Assembly (NCBI GenBank): GCA_020633235.1
Contig: JACKEA010000006.1
Coordinates: forward strand, 496,001 to 560,000
Reading direction: 5' to 3'
Length of the DNA: 64,000 bases
Source: Polyangiaceae bacterium
Lineage (GTDB): Bacteria > Myxococcota_A > Polyangia > Polyangiales > Polyangiaceae
This document shows, piece by piece, positions 41,090 to 49,983 of the stretch. Position 1 is the stretch's first letter; each line of letters starts with the position of its first letter. A program made the translations under genes and the position numbers. The notes beneath the pieces were generated by a model. The model saw only the letters and a list, made by a program, of their open reading frames with translations, did not search any database and was not told the DNA's origin.

Positions 41090-43423
41090 ATGAATCCCGT
41101 AGCAATGGCCGTCGTCATCCTGAGCCTCGTCGGCGTGTTCCTGTGGAGCGCGCACAACCGCTGGGGCTTGCTCAAGGTCGGTGATCACACCCACGAGAGT
41201 CGCTTCGATCAAGTCGGCGAGCGGCTGGGCCGGGTTTGGACCTTCGCCTTCTTCCAGAAGAAGATGCGCTACTACCTGGCCGCGGGGCTGGCCCATAACC
41301 TGATCTTCTTCGGGTTTTTGGTGCTGCTCTTGCGCTCCCTGATCCTGTGGGGGCGCGGCTTCGATCCGAGCTTCAGCTTCTGGGTGCTCGGGCCGGAACA
41401 GCCCCTCGGTCAAGTCTACGACTTCCTCAAGGACATCTTTGCGGTGTTCGTGCTCGTGGGCGTGAGCGTGTTCGTCTACTTCCGCGTGATCAACCCGCAG
41501 AAGCGGATGGCCCTCGGCTGGGAAGGCCTGCTCATCCTCGGGATCATCGCGGTGATGATGCTGGCGGACATCTTCTACGACGGTGCCGCGATGAACCTGA
41601 GCCATGGCTACGCCACTGCATGTGGCAGTGGTGCGCCGGACGAGTGGTGCCAGCGCGCCCAGACGATCATCGCGCCCTACGGCGGCGTGGCGGCGCACGC
41701 GAGCTTTGCGCCGTATCCGTCCCCGGCCGGGTCCCTGGCCGCCACTCTGGTGGCCGGAGCCAGCGTTCCGACCCTGGTCGTGATCGCCCACGTGGGGTTC
41801 TGGACGCACGCCACCCTGGTGCTCGTGTTCCTGAACATCCTGCCGTACTCGAAGCACTTCCACATCATCACCGCCATTCCCAACGTCTTCACCAGCGACA
41901 TCTCTCCCCGGGGCCGGCTGCGGCCGATGGCGAAGGACACGGAACAGCTGATGGGCTTCGTGGAGAAGGCCATGGAGCGCGAGGACATGCTGGCCGCGCG
42001 CATCGGCTACGCCCGTATCGAGCACTTCACCTGGAAGGACGTGCTCGATTTCTACACCTGCACCGAGTGCGGGCGTTGCTCGGACAACTGTCCGGCCTAC
42101 ACCACCGGCAAGATCCTCAGCCCCAAGCACCTCACGTTGGATCTGCGCGATCACCTCTACGCGCGCCAAGAAGAGTTCCTCGAGATGGGAGACGTTCCCC
42201 GCGTCAAGCTCGAGCTACCCCCGGCGGACGGCGAAGAAGCCGCCGAGGAGGAACCCAAAGAGGAAGAAGCAAAGGCCGAGGGCGAAGAGAGCAGCACAGA
42301 GGAGAAGGAGCCGGCGTACAAGCCGGTGGATCTGGTGCCCAACGTCATCCACGAAGACGTGCTGTGGGCCTGCACCACCTGCCGCGCCTGCGAAGAGCAG
42401 TGCCCGGTGATGATCACCTACGTCGACAAGATCGTGCAGATGCGTCGGAACCTCGTGATCATCAAGGGCGAGTTCCCGGCGGAGCTGCAGAAGCCCTTCG
42501 AGGGCATGGAGGTCAACGGCAACCCCTGGAACCTGTCGCGCATGGATCGGGCGACCTGGACCGAGGGGTTGGACGTGAAAACCTTCGCGGAAAAGCCCGA
42601 CGCCGAGGTGCTCTACTGGGTCGGTTGTGCCGCCAGCTACGACGACCGCGCCAAGAAGATCGCCCGCGCCACCGCTCAGCTCCTGAGCCAGGCCGGCGTG
42701 GATTTCGCCATCTTGGGTGAAGAAGAGACCTGCACCGGGGACTCGGCGCGCCGCGCCGGCAACGAGTACCTGTTCACCATGCTGGCGGAGACCAACATCG
42801 CCACCATCAAGGGCTACCAAGAGCAGGGCGGCGCCAAGACCATCCTCACCACCTGCCCGCACTGCTTCAACACGCTGGCCAACGAGTATCCGGATCTCGG
42901 AGGCAAGTTCGAGGTCGTGCACCACGCGGACTATCTGCTCGAGCTGGTCGCCAAGAAGAAGCTCGATCCCAAGAAGAGCGTGAAGGCCAAGGTCGTCTAT
43001 CACGACTCCTGCTACCTCGGTCGCTACAACGACATCTACGATTCACCGCGGGAGATCTTGAAAGCGATTCCGGGCGTGCAGCTCTTCGAGCCGGAGTACT
43101 GGACCAAGAACAAGGGTCTGTGCTGCGGCGCCGGCGGCGCGCAGATGTGGATGGAAGAGCAGAACAAGGACCGCGTGAACGTCAAGCGCACCAAGCAGCT
43201 GATCGAGACGGGGGCGGAGACCATCGCCAGCGCGTGTCCGTTCTGCATGACCATGCTGACGGACGGCATCAAGGATCAGTCCAAGGAAGACGACGTGAAG
43301 AACATGGACGTCGTCGAGCTCCTGGCCATCGCGTGTGGCATCGACGAAAAGGCCAAGGCCGCGCCGGAGCCAGAAGAGAGCGAAGCCGAGACCGAGAAGG
43401 AAGAGGCGGAAACCACCGCTTGA
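41090..43423 (+). CDS. Membrane Fe-S oxidoreductase, EtfD-like (electron-transfer-flavoprotein:quinone oxidoreductase type)
   Basis: 777 residues from ATG 41090. About six N-terminal helices (residues about 5-275) hold a cytochrome-b-like/NarI-type core. Two 4Fe-4S clusters follow: 'CTECGRCSDNCP' (residues about 325-336) and 'CTTCRACEEQCP' (about 430-441). Two CCG domains end the protein, with 'CTGDSARRAGNEYLF', 'CPHCFNTLANEYP', 'HDSCYLGRYNDIYDSPREIL' and 'LCCGAGGAQMW'. As I recall, this layout matches EtfD/EMO, which passes electrons from ETF to menaquinone, and is related to HdrD. EtfAB genes are not in the window. An acidic linker (Glu/Lys-rich, residues 380-420) is unusual, as is the acidic tail. 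Confidence 0.87.
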   Translation: MNPVAMAVVILSLVGVFLWSAHNRWGLLKVGDHTHESRFDQVGERLGRVWTFAFFQKKMRYYLAAGLAHNLIFFGFLVLLLRSLILWGRGFDPSFSFWVLGPEQPLGQVYDFLKDIFAVFVLVGVSVFVYFRVINPQKRMALGWEGLLILGIIAVMMLADIFYDGAAMNLSHGYATACGSGAPDEWCQRAQTIIAPYGGVAAHASFAPYPSPAGSLAATLVAGASVPTLVVIAHVGFWTHATLVLVFLNILPYSKHFHIITAIPNVFTSDISPRGRLRPMAKDTEQLMGFVEKAMEREDMLAARIGYARIEHFTWKDVLDFYTCTECGRCSDNCPAYTTGKILSPKHLTLDLRDHLYARQEEFLEMGDVPRVKLELPPADGEEAAEEEPKEEEAKAEGEESSTEEKEPAYKPVDLVPNVIHEDVLWACTTCRACEEQCPVMITYVDKIVQMRRNLVIIKGEFPAELQKPFEGMEVNGNPWNLSRMDRATWTEGLDVKTFAEKPDAEVLYWVGCAASYDDRAKKIARATAQLLSQAGVDFAILGEEETCTGDSARRAGNEYLFTMLAETNIATIKGYQEQGGAKTILTTCPHCFNTLANEYPDLGGKFEVVHHADYLLELVAKKKLDPKKSVKAKVVYHDSCYLGRYNDIYDSPREILKAIPGVQLFEPEYWTKNKGLCCGAGGAQMWMEEQNKDRVNVKRTKQLIETGAETIASACPFCMTMLTDGIKDQSKEDDVKNMDVVELLAIACGIDEKAKAAPEPEESEAETEKEEAETTA

Positions 43424-43432
43424 ATGCCGATC

Positions 43433-43480
43433 TTTGTTGGTCCGGCGCGAACCCCGTCGGTTCCGCGCCGGACCGGCAAG
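43433..43480. repeat. Dispersed palindromic element, copy 7 (full-length)
   Basis: Begins TTTGTTGGTCCGGCGCGAAC. GGTCCGGCGCG (43439-43449) is mirrored by CGCGCCGGACC (43464-43474). It starts 9 bp after the EtfD-like gene stop. Confidence 0.8.
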
Positions 43481-43572
43481 AATGCCCGAAGCAAAAGTCG
43501 CATTCCGGCCATTTCCCCGCCGCGCGTCCTTCTGCGTGCTCGCAGGTCCGCGCGAGGTATACTCGCCGCCAG

Positions 43573-43839
43573 ATGGCGACTCCCCGCGTGCACCCGAACG
43601 ACTTCGTGCTTGCCGACTGCGAGCCGGAACCGGTGAGTGAGCGCGCGCTGGTGGACACCTTCGCGTGTGACGCCTGCGGTGAGCAGTTTCACGGCCCGCC
43701 GGCGGGGTCGGGCCTGTTGCTGTGGACCCGCGGAGAAGAGCTGCGTCTGGAAGAGCCCCCACTGTGCGAGGAGTGCGCGCTGAAGATCACCATCGGCGCG
43801 CTCATCAAGTGGGAGAGCGAAGAAGAAGAAGAGGGCTGA
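43573..43839 (+). CDS. Small zinc-finger protein of unknown function
   Basis: 88 residues from ATG 43573. Two CxxC pairs ('CDACGEQFHG' near residue 33 and 'CEECALKI' near residue 67) suggest a small zinc ribbon. The C-terminus is acidic ('ESEEEEEG'). The frame is open further upstream (from 43120) but there it is the antisense or shifted shadow of the EtfD gene, so the start is placed after the palindromic element. No family was recognised. It ends 5 bp before the convergent 43845 gene stops. Confidence 0.7.
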   Translation: MATPRVHPNDFVLADCEPEPVSERALVDTFACDACGEQFHGPPAGSGLLLWTRGEELRLEEPPLCEECALKITIGALIKWESEEEEEG

Positions 43840-43844
43840 GCCCT

Positions 43845-44618
43845 TCACTGCAGAACGGCGTCGGCCTGATCCACCACGGCCAACGGTGGGCGGCGCTCCA
43901 GGAGCTCGAGCGCAGTGGCGCGCAGCACGTTGCTCACGTCGGTGCCGCGGAGCACTTCGACCAGCTCGGTGCGCTTGCACACGGACAGCATCGGGATGGC
44001 AATGGCCGGCGGCGAGCCGGGGTTGAGCAGGATGCTCAGGCGCACGCGGCTACGGGTCAACCAGCGAGGGTACTGCACGACCTCGCGCAGCACTTCCAAG
44101 CGAGCGGGGCGGCGGGTTACCAAGCGCAGCACGTCGGCTTCAGTCAGCTTCGGGTTCTGCAGCAGTTGGCGAATCACCAACGGGTGCGGGTCGCTGAGCA
44201 GGCGGTCGAAGGCGCGACGATTCGGGCGGCGCGCCAGGCTGCGGCGTTCGCCCAAGGTCAGCTCCCGCCCCACCCCGTAGTCCGGCACCGGCAGCTCCGT
44301 GGCCGGTCGCTCCACCACCACCGGCGCGGGGCCCGCGCGGACCAAGCGATCGAGCGACAGCAGGCGGCGGCCCGCGGCTTCCTCCCGCAGCGCCTGCACC
44401 AGGGCGTCGTCGCCCCGCTGCGCCAAGAGCATGACCACAGAGAGCAGCGCTTCTCGCGCTTCCGGATCGCTGCGTTCGCTCTCTTCGCACAACCCGTGGA
44501 GCAGGGTGGCGGCTTCCGACACGGACCACAGCTCGAGCTGCTCCTCGAGCCAGCCGATGCGAAGAGCGGGCTCCGAGAGGGCGAGCAGGAGCCGCTTGAG
44601 GCGAGCGACGGTGACCAC
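43845..44618 (-). CDS. Helical-repeat (HEAT/LRV-like) protein of unknown function
   Basis: 257 residues from GTG 44618. The sequence is Leu/Arg-rich with repeated helix pairs such as 'DPEAREALLSVVMLLAQRGD', 'DPHPLVIRQLLQNPKLTEAD' and 'VLRLVTRRPARLEVLREVVQ', resembling LRV/DUF2336-type or ARM-like solenoids. No signal peptide or membrane segment is evident, so it is probably cytoplasmic. The function is unknown. It is divergent from the DUF4175-like gene across 98 bp. Confidence 0.7.
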   Translation of the reverse strand: MVTVARLKRLLLALSEPALRIGWLEEQLELWSVSEAATLLHGLCEESERSDPEAREALLSVVMLLAQRGDDALVQALREEAAGRRLLSLDRLVRAGPAPVVVERPATELPVPDYGVGRELTLGERRSLARRPNRRAFDRLLSDPHPLVIRQLLQNPKLTEADVLRLVTRRPARLEVLREVVQYPRWLTRSRVRLSILLNPGSPPAIAIPMLSVCKRTELVEVLRGTDVSNVLRATALELLERRPPLAVVDQADAVLQ

Positions 44619-44716
44619 GCGCCTTCGAGGGTAGCGCAGGGCACCGGCACGCGGAAGGTCGGGGCAAGACGGAAGAGGACTGGGGACGGGGCGTTCCTGG
44701 CGCTAAGCTCCCGACC

Positions 44717-47560
44717 GTGAACGACGCGACGCCGCTCCTGTCTCGCCTCGCGGCTGCTTGGCGCAAGCCCGTGGGCGTCTCGTCGCGTCAGGCGCTGAGC
44801 GCGCTATTCATGTGCGCGCTGTTCGCTGGAGCGCACCTCGCGCGCATCGGCACCCCGCTGGCCCGCATCACCACGGGCAGCCTGCTGCTGGGGTCCATCG
44901 CGCTCTTCTTCGTGCGCTGGTGGAAAGAGCGGCGGGACTGGTTCGATCCGCGGCGCACCCTGGAGCGCACGCTGCTGCCCGCCGACAAGAAGCTCGGCGA
45001 GCGCGCGCTGCGAGCCCTGAGCCTGGTGCAGCGGACCCATCGGGAAGACGGCGCCGGCTCCAAGGAGCTGGCCCAGGTCCACTTCGAGCGCCTGTTGGCG
45101 CGGGCGTCGGTGGATGCCGTGGCGGAGGCCGCGGATCGGCGCGCGACCACGTTCCGTCGCATCTCGCTGGCGCTGGTGCTGGCGGCGTTCGCGGCGCTGG
45201 CGGTGGGGCCGCCGCGGGTGCTGGAGGGGATCGACGTGCTCTTGGCGCGGGGCGGCCGCGCGCCGGTGCCCATGCCCTGGCTCGACGCGCTGAGGGTCAC
45301 GGCCCAGCCGCCTTCGTACCTGCGGCAGTCGGACCGGCACTTGTTTCCGAGCATTCCAGCGCGGCTTCCGGCGGGGACGCTGCTCTCCATCCACGGCGTG
45401 CCGCTTCGCGACGGGCGGCAGCTGGTGCTCACCGACGGCGACGGCGAAGTGCCCTTCGTGAGCGACGGTCGCGGCGGCGTGGTGGCGCGCTGGACGGTGG
45501 AGCGCGACGCGGAGCTGGTGGTCGCTGCCCGCTTCGGCAAGGTGCTGATCGAGGAACCGGACAAGGTCACGGTGGAGAACCAGCCGGACGAGCTGCCCGT
45601 CGTCACGTTGGAGGGGGCCCCCAAGACCCTGAAGTTGGCGGACGTCTCGCGGGTGGAGCTTCGCTACGAGGCCCTCGACGATCACGGGCTGAGGCAGGTG
45701 GACCTGGTGCTGCGCTCCGGAGGGCGGGAAGAGCGCCGCACGCTGGCCAAGCTCGACGGCAACAAGACCAGCGAGCGTGGTGGTCACGCGCTGACGCCGC
45801 GGGATCCGTTCCTGCGCCGCATGTTCCTTCCCGTGGTGGTGACCGTTGAAGCGCGCGATGACGATCCCGTGGGCGGCCCCAAGTGGGGCGTGAGCGAAGC
45901 CATCACCTTGATTCCGCCGGCCGTGGGGGAGCCGGAAGCCAATCGCTACGCTGCCCTGCTCGGCGCCCGCAATCTGACCACGGACTTCCTCGCGTGGCAG
46001 ATGCTGGAGAAGGGCGAGCTAGCGGCCAAGGACCGCAGCAAGGAAGAACGGCGCCGAGCCGAGCGCGTCGCGGATGCGATGCAGAACGCCGTGGACGACG
46101 TGTACGGTGGGCTCACGGTGCCCGACGGCCTGCGCGCGTTTTTGCTGGGACAGATGCGCATCCTCACCCGTGCGCCGCGGCCGGGGGAATCGGTGCAGCG
46201 CAAGACGGAGGAGGTCGTGCTGGGGGTGGACGTCGCGCTCTCCACCGTGGCGACCCACGATGCGCAGAGCGTGGCCAAACGCTTGGGTGACGTCGCCGAG
46301 GAAGCGGCGGCGGGCGCGGAGCAGGCGCGGGAGAGCGAGAAGCGAAAGCTCGGGCTCACGCGGCTGGATTCGGCCATCGCGGCCCTCGACGAGGGCGCCG
46401 AGCGTCTGGGAACGCTGGGGGCGTTGGGTCGCGACCTGGGCAGTGTGACGCTGGCGGATCTCGGTCGCGTCAAACGCGCCCGCAAGTCGGAAGATCTGTT
46501 TCACGCCGAGCTCGCCGCACGGCATCTGGCGGCCCGGCTCCGGCGGCCGACGCCTTCCTTCGGCAGTGCTCAGCGCGGCGGCGTGGAGTCCGGAACGCCG
46601 GGGCAGAACGGCGCTCACGGCGGTTCGCCCTCGCAGGCGTCGGAGCGCTTCGATCAGCTGGCCAGCGAGCTGGAGCAGCTGGTGCAAGAGCACGCGAGCG
46701 AGATCGACCAGGTGGAGCAGGCGCTCGGCGAGGCGGAGCAGGGCGTGGATCTCGACAGCCTGAAGGACGAAGCGCGGGAGCGTGCGGATGCCATTCGCCG
46801 CTCTCTCGGCGGCTTGCCGCAGACGGGTGCGGACCCCGGTTCCGGTCGTGCGGCGGCGGCGCTCGGGAAGGAGCACGCGGGCTCGATGGCGCAGTCCCTG
46901 GAACGGCTGTCGCTTTCCGATGCGGTGCAGAGCGGCAAGGACGCCCTGAGCGCCCTGGAAGACGCCGAGCGCAAGGCAAAGTCGCCGCGCAGTCCTTCGG
47001 ACTGGGTCGACGAAGAGGATCTCTCCCGCAGCCGCGAGGAAGTGAAGCGTCAGCTCGGCTGGGCCCAGGAGCAGCTCGACAAGCTCAAGCGCCAGGCCGA
47101 AGCGAAGGCCAAGGCTCAGCTGGAGAAGTCCGGGGAGCGCGAACAAGGCCATTCGCGCCGCGCGGGTAACCTGGCGGCCCGGGGCAAGAACGGCGAGACG
47201 GCGCTGCCCCAAGACGCTCTCGAGGCGCTGGAGCGCGCCGAGGGCTTGATGCGGCAAGCGGCGCGAGCGTTGAGCGAAGGCAAGGGGGAGAAGGGTCTGT
47301 CGCTGCAGCGCGAGGCGCAGCGCCAACTGGAGCGCTCGAACAACGGCAAGACGACGGACACCGAGAGCGATCGACCGGAACCGAGCTCCGGCAAGGAGAG
47401 CGGCAACGGGGGCATCCGCACCGGCGGGGACGTGCCCAAGAAGGACGACGGCAAGCGGGCGGAGGAGTTCCGCCGCCGCGTGCTGCGTGGCCTGGGCAAA
47501 GCCAAAGACGGGCGTTTGGCGCCCGCCGTTCGACGCTACGCGGAGGGGCTCTTGGAATGA
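44717..47560 (+). CDS. DUF4175-like membrane protein
   Basis: 947 residues from GTG 44717. Three hydrophobic segments occur near residues 25-45, 50-67 and 145-165. After them comes a long periplasmic region with beta-sandwich-like portions ('WLDALRVTAQPPSYLRQSD', 'RVELRYEALDDHGLRQVDLV') and extended helical, coiled-coil segments rich in Ala/Glu/Lys ('LEQLVQEHASEIDQVEQALG'). This is the pattern of DUF4175 proteins. Their role is unclear, but they often sit beside peptidase-like genes. It overlaps the next gene by ATGA (47557-47560). Confidence 0.8.
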   Translation: MNDATPLLSRLAAAWRKPVGVSSRQALSALFMCALFAGAHLARIGTPLARITTGSLLLGSIALFFVRWWKERRDWFDPRRTLERTLLPADKKLGERALRALSLVQRTHREDGAGSKELAQVHFERLLARASVDAVAEAADRRATTFRRISLALVLAAFAALAVGPPRVLEGIDVLLARGGRAPVPMPWLDALRVTAQPPSYLRQSDRHLFPSIPARLPAGTLLSIHGVPLRDGRQLVLTDGDGEVPFVSDGRGGVVARWTVERDAELVVAARFGKVLIEEPDKVTVENQPDELPVVTLEGAPKTLKLADVSRVELRYEALDDHGLRQVDLVLRSGGREERRTLAKLDGNKTSERGGHALTPRDPFLRRMFLPVVVTVEARDDDPVGGPKWGVSEAITLIPPAVGEPEANRYAALLGARNLTTDFLAWQMLEKGELAAKDRSKEERRRAERVADAMQNAVDDVYGGLTVPDGLRAFLLGQMRILTRAPRPGESVQRKTEEVVLGVDVALSTVATHDAQSVAKRLGDVAEEAAAGAEQARESEKRKLGLTRLDSAIAALDEGAERLGTLGALGRDLGSVTLADLGRVKRARKSEDLFHAELAARHLAARLRRPTPSFGSAQRGGVESGTPGQNGAHGGSPSQASERFDQLASELEQLVQEHASEIDQVEQALGEAEQGVDLDSLKDEARERADAIRRSLGGLPQTGADPGSGRAAAALGKEHAGSMAQSLERLSLSDAVQSGKDALSALEDAERKAKSPRSPSDWVDEEDLSRSREEVKRQLGWAQEQLDKLKRQAEAKAKAQLEKSGEREQGHSRRAGNLAARGKNGETALPQDALEALERAEGLMRQAARALSEGKGEKGLSLQREAQRQLERSNNGKTTDTESDRPEPSSGKESGNGGIRTGGDVPKKDDGKRAEEFRRRVLRGLGKAKDGRLAPAVRRYAEGLLE

Positions 47561-49098
47561 CCCGAGCGCTTCGCATCGTGTTGGCTTCCGTATTCGTGGT
47601 CAGCGGCGCCCTCGCCGTGCCCGGTGGGCGAGCGCAGAGCATTGCCGACGCCATCACCGAGCTCGACGTCATTCACGCCAAGGAGCTCTTGGACAAGACC
47701 GACTCGGACTCACCGACGCTGTCCTTCGAGCGTGCGCGCTTGGCCATCTACGTGGGGGACTGCGATACCGCGGCGGCGATCTTGTCTTCTCCCTCTTTGG
47801 CCAACACACCGGAGGGTGCCGGCCTGGCGGAGCTGGCAAAGAGCTGCGCCGGGGCCACGGCCGCATCCGTGGTGGTGGAGGACGAGAAGCACGGCGTTTG
47901 GGTGCGGCTGCAGGACGAGCGAGATCGCGTGCTGGTGCCGATCATCGTGGACGTCGCATCGAAGGCGCGCGCCCGCATCGGGGCGGATTTGGGCAGTACA
48001 CTCCCGCGTCCGCTCCGCATCGATCTGGTGCGCGACCTGTTCTCGCTCTCCGCCGTATCTGGCCTGCCGCTGCAGGCGGCGGAGACCACGGGCACCGTCG
48101 CGGTGGCCCGCTGGGGTCGCGTCACGATGATCTCTCCGCGCGCCACGGCCTTGGGCTTCCCTTGGGAGGACACGTTGGCGCACGAGATCACGCACCTCAC
48201 TTTGTCGCGAGCCACGCGGGACCGCGCTCCGCTGTGGCTGCAGGAGGGCATCGCCAAGCGGGAAGAGACTCGCTGGCGTCCGGCGGAGCCCTTCGACGCA
48301 ACACCTTCGCCGGACGAGACGGCGCGGCAAGCGCTGCTCACGGGGCGTTCCGTCGGTATCGACAAGCTGGGCCCGAGCATCGCGATGCTGCCGACCCCGG
48401 AGGCCGCGTCCATCGCCTTCGCCGAGGTCACTAGCTTCATGGAGTACTGGATCCACGAGAATGGCACCGCGGCCCTGGCGCTGTTGCTGGCGGATCTGAA
48501 GGGCCTGTCCACGCCCGATCCCAGCGCGGCCATGCGCAGCGTCACTGGCTACGATCTCTCGTTCTGGATCCTCCGCTGGCGCAAGTACCTGCGAGAGCTG
48601 CCCGAGCCCAAGCACGAAAAGACCCTGGGTCCCCACGGCAGCAGCTCGGAGATGGGGGAGGTGGCCCGCCGGCTGCGCCTCGGAGACCTGCTCTTCAACC
48701 GGGGCTACCCCAAGGCCGCGGCGGAACAGCTGGCGGCGGGGGTAGCGGCAGTGCCGGACGAGGCCATCCTCCGGTTCCGCGCGGCTCGAGCCTTGGCGGC
48801 CAGCGGGGACGAGGACCAGGCCCGCGAGACCCTGGGCACGCTGAAGGACATCCGAGCCGTCCACGGCGGCTGGTTCGCGCTCCACGGACGCTGGCAGCGT
48901 CCGGCCGACCCAAAGGCCGCCGAACGGTCCTTCGGCCTGGCCGTGGCGGTAGACCCCCTGAGCGAGACGGTGGCCTGTGAAGGGGTCTGGACCCCCCGGG
49001 TTCCGCCCGGGGCCAAGCCGGGGCCGGTGCCCCCACTGCCCCACAACGCGGCGCGGCGCGGGCTGTGTGAGGACGCACGAAAAAGCCCGCAGAATTGA
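47557..49098 (+). CDS. Secreted zinc metallopeptidase-like protein (MA-type, HEITH motif)
   Basis: 513 residues from ATG 47557, coupled to the upstream gene. A Sec signal ('IVLASVFVVSGALAVPGGRAQS', residues about 7-27) leads to a region with the zinc site 'LAHEITHLTL' (HExxH near residue 210) and a downstream 'PLWLQEGIAKREE' (third ligand Glu). This is the arrangement of gluzincin peptidase-MA-like proteins. TPR-like repeats follow in the C-terminal third ('LLFNRGYPKAAAEQLAAGVA', 'ILRFRAARALAASGDEDQAR'). It probably cleaves periplasmic or outer-membrane protein substrates. The target is unknown. Confidence 0.85.
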   Translation: MTRALRIVLASVFVVSGALAVPGGRAQSIADAITELDVIHAKELLDKTDSDSPTLSFERARLAIYVGDCDTAAAILSSPSLANTPEGAGLAELAKSCAGATAASVVVEDEKHGVWVRLQDERDRVLVPIIVDVASKARARIGADLGSTLPRPLRIDLVRDLFSLSAVSGLPLQAAETTGTVAVARWGRVTMISPRATALGFPWEDTLAHEITHLTLSRATRDRAPLWLQEGIAKREETRWRPAEPFDATPSPDETARQALLTGRSVGIDKLGPSIAMLPTPEAASIAFAEVTSFMEYWIHENGTAALALLLADLKGLSTPDPSAAMRSVTGYDLSFWILRWRKYLRELPEPKHEKTLGPHGSSSEMGEVARRLRLGDLLFNRGYPKAAAEQLAAGVAAVPDEAILRFRAARALAASGDEDQARETLGTLKDIRAVHGGWFALHGRWQRPADPKAAERSFGLAVAVDPLSETVACEGVWTPRVPPGAKPGPVPPLPHNAARRGLCEDARKSPQN

Positions 49099-49158
49099 CC
49101 GTTTCCGGCCGACCGCCTACCATCGGCTGCCCATCTCCGCGATATTTCGAGATTTCCG

Positions 49159-49983
49159 GTGAGTGTTGCCACCTACGCCGCGGCTCAGCTGCTTCGCGCG
49201 ATCCCCCGGGTTCGCCTCAGTCGGGCTGTTGGTCGCCTGTGTGAGGCGCCGTTGCCTGCGACGGTGTCGCGTGCCGTGACGGGGATCTACTCCCGTGTGT
49301 ACGACGTCGATCTCGGCGAGGTCGCACCACGAACGCTGCCCTACGACAGCTTCGACGAGTTCTTCACGCGACCGCTCAAGGACGGCGCGCGGGACATCAG
49401 CGAGGACGCGGTCGTGAGCCCCGCGGACGGGCTCTTGGCCTCCACCGGTGGCGTGGACGCGAGCGGGCGCATCTTCGTGAAGGGACGACCCTACGACACC
49501 AGCGAGCTCGTCGGGGATCCCCGCGACGCTGCAGGCTTCGCCGGCGGCAGCTACGCGGTCGTGTACCTGTCGCCGCGGGACTACCATCGGGTGCACTCAC
49601 CAGTGAGTGGCAAAATGGATTTCGTTCGCGGTATTCCTGGGGACCTGTATCCGGTCAATGCCATCGGCGAACGTCACATCCCCAGGCTGTTCGTGCGCAA
49701 CAACCGCGTGGCGATGTTCCTCCAAACGCCGGGCCTTGGCCGCGTGGCGGTGGTCATGGTCGGCGCCGTGATCGTCGGACGCATCAGCGTCCGCGCCATT
49801 CCCGAGCCGGCCGTGCCGGAAGGGGACCACACCATCGACCCGCCCCTCGAGCTCCAACGCGGTGACGAGATCGGCGTATTTCACCTTGGATCCACTGCCG
49901 TGCTCCTGGTCGAGCCCGGCATTCAGCTGGCCCGCAGCGTTGGCCCCGTGCGCTATGGCGAGTCGTTGTTGAAGGCGGCATGA
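49159..49983 (+). CDS. psd: Phosphatidylserine decarboxylase proenzyme
   Basis: 274 residues from GTG 49159, within the size range of short PSDs. 'YDSFDEFFTRPLKDGAR', 'VVSPADGLLAS', 'YLSPRDYHRVHSPVSG' and the self-cleavage site 'FHLGSTAVLL' near residue 247 (LGST, where Ser becomes the pyruvoyl group) are diagnostic. The enzyme makes phosphatidylethanolamine. It overlaps the next gene by ATGA (49980-49983), so the methyltransferase behind it is coupled. That neighbour raises the possibility of phospholipid methylation, but its motifs do not prove this. Confidence 0.96.
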   Translation: MSVATYAAAQLLRAIPRVRLSRAVGRLCEAPLPATVSRAVTGIYSRVYDVDLGEVAPRTLPYDSFDEFFTRPLKDGARDISEDAVVSPADGLLASTGGVDASGRIFVKGRPYDTSELVGDPRDAAGFAGGSYAVVYLSPRDYHRVHSPVSGKMDFVRGIPGDLYPVNAIGERHIPRLFVRNNRVAMFLQTPGLGRVAVVMVGAVIVGRISVRAIPEPAVPEGDHTIDPPLELQRGDEIGVFHLGSTAVLLVEPGIQLARSVGPVRYGESLLKAA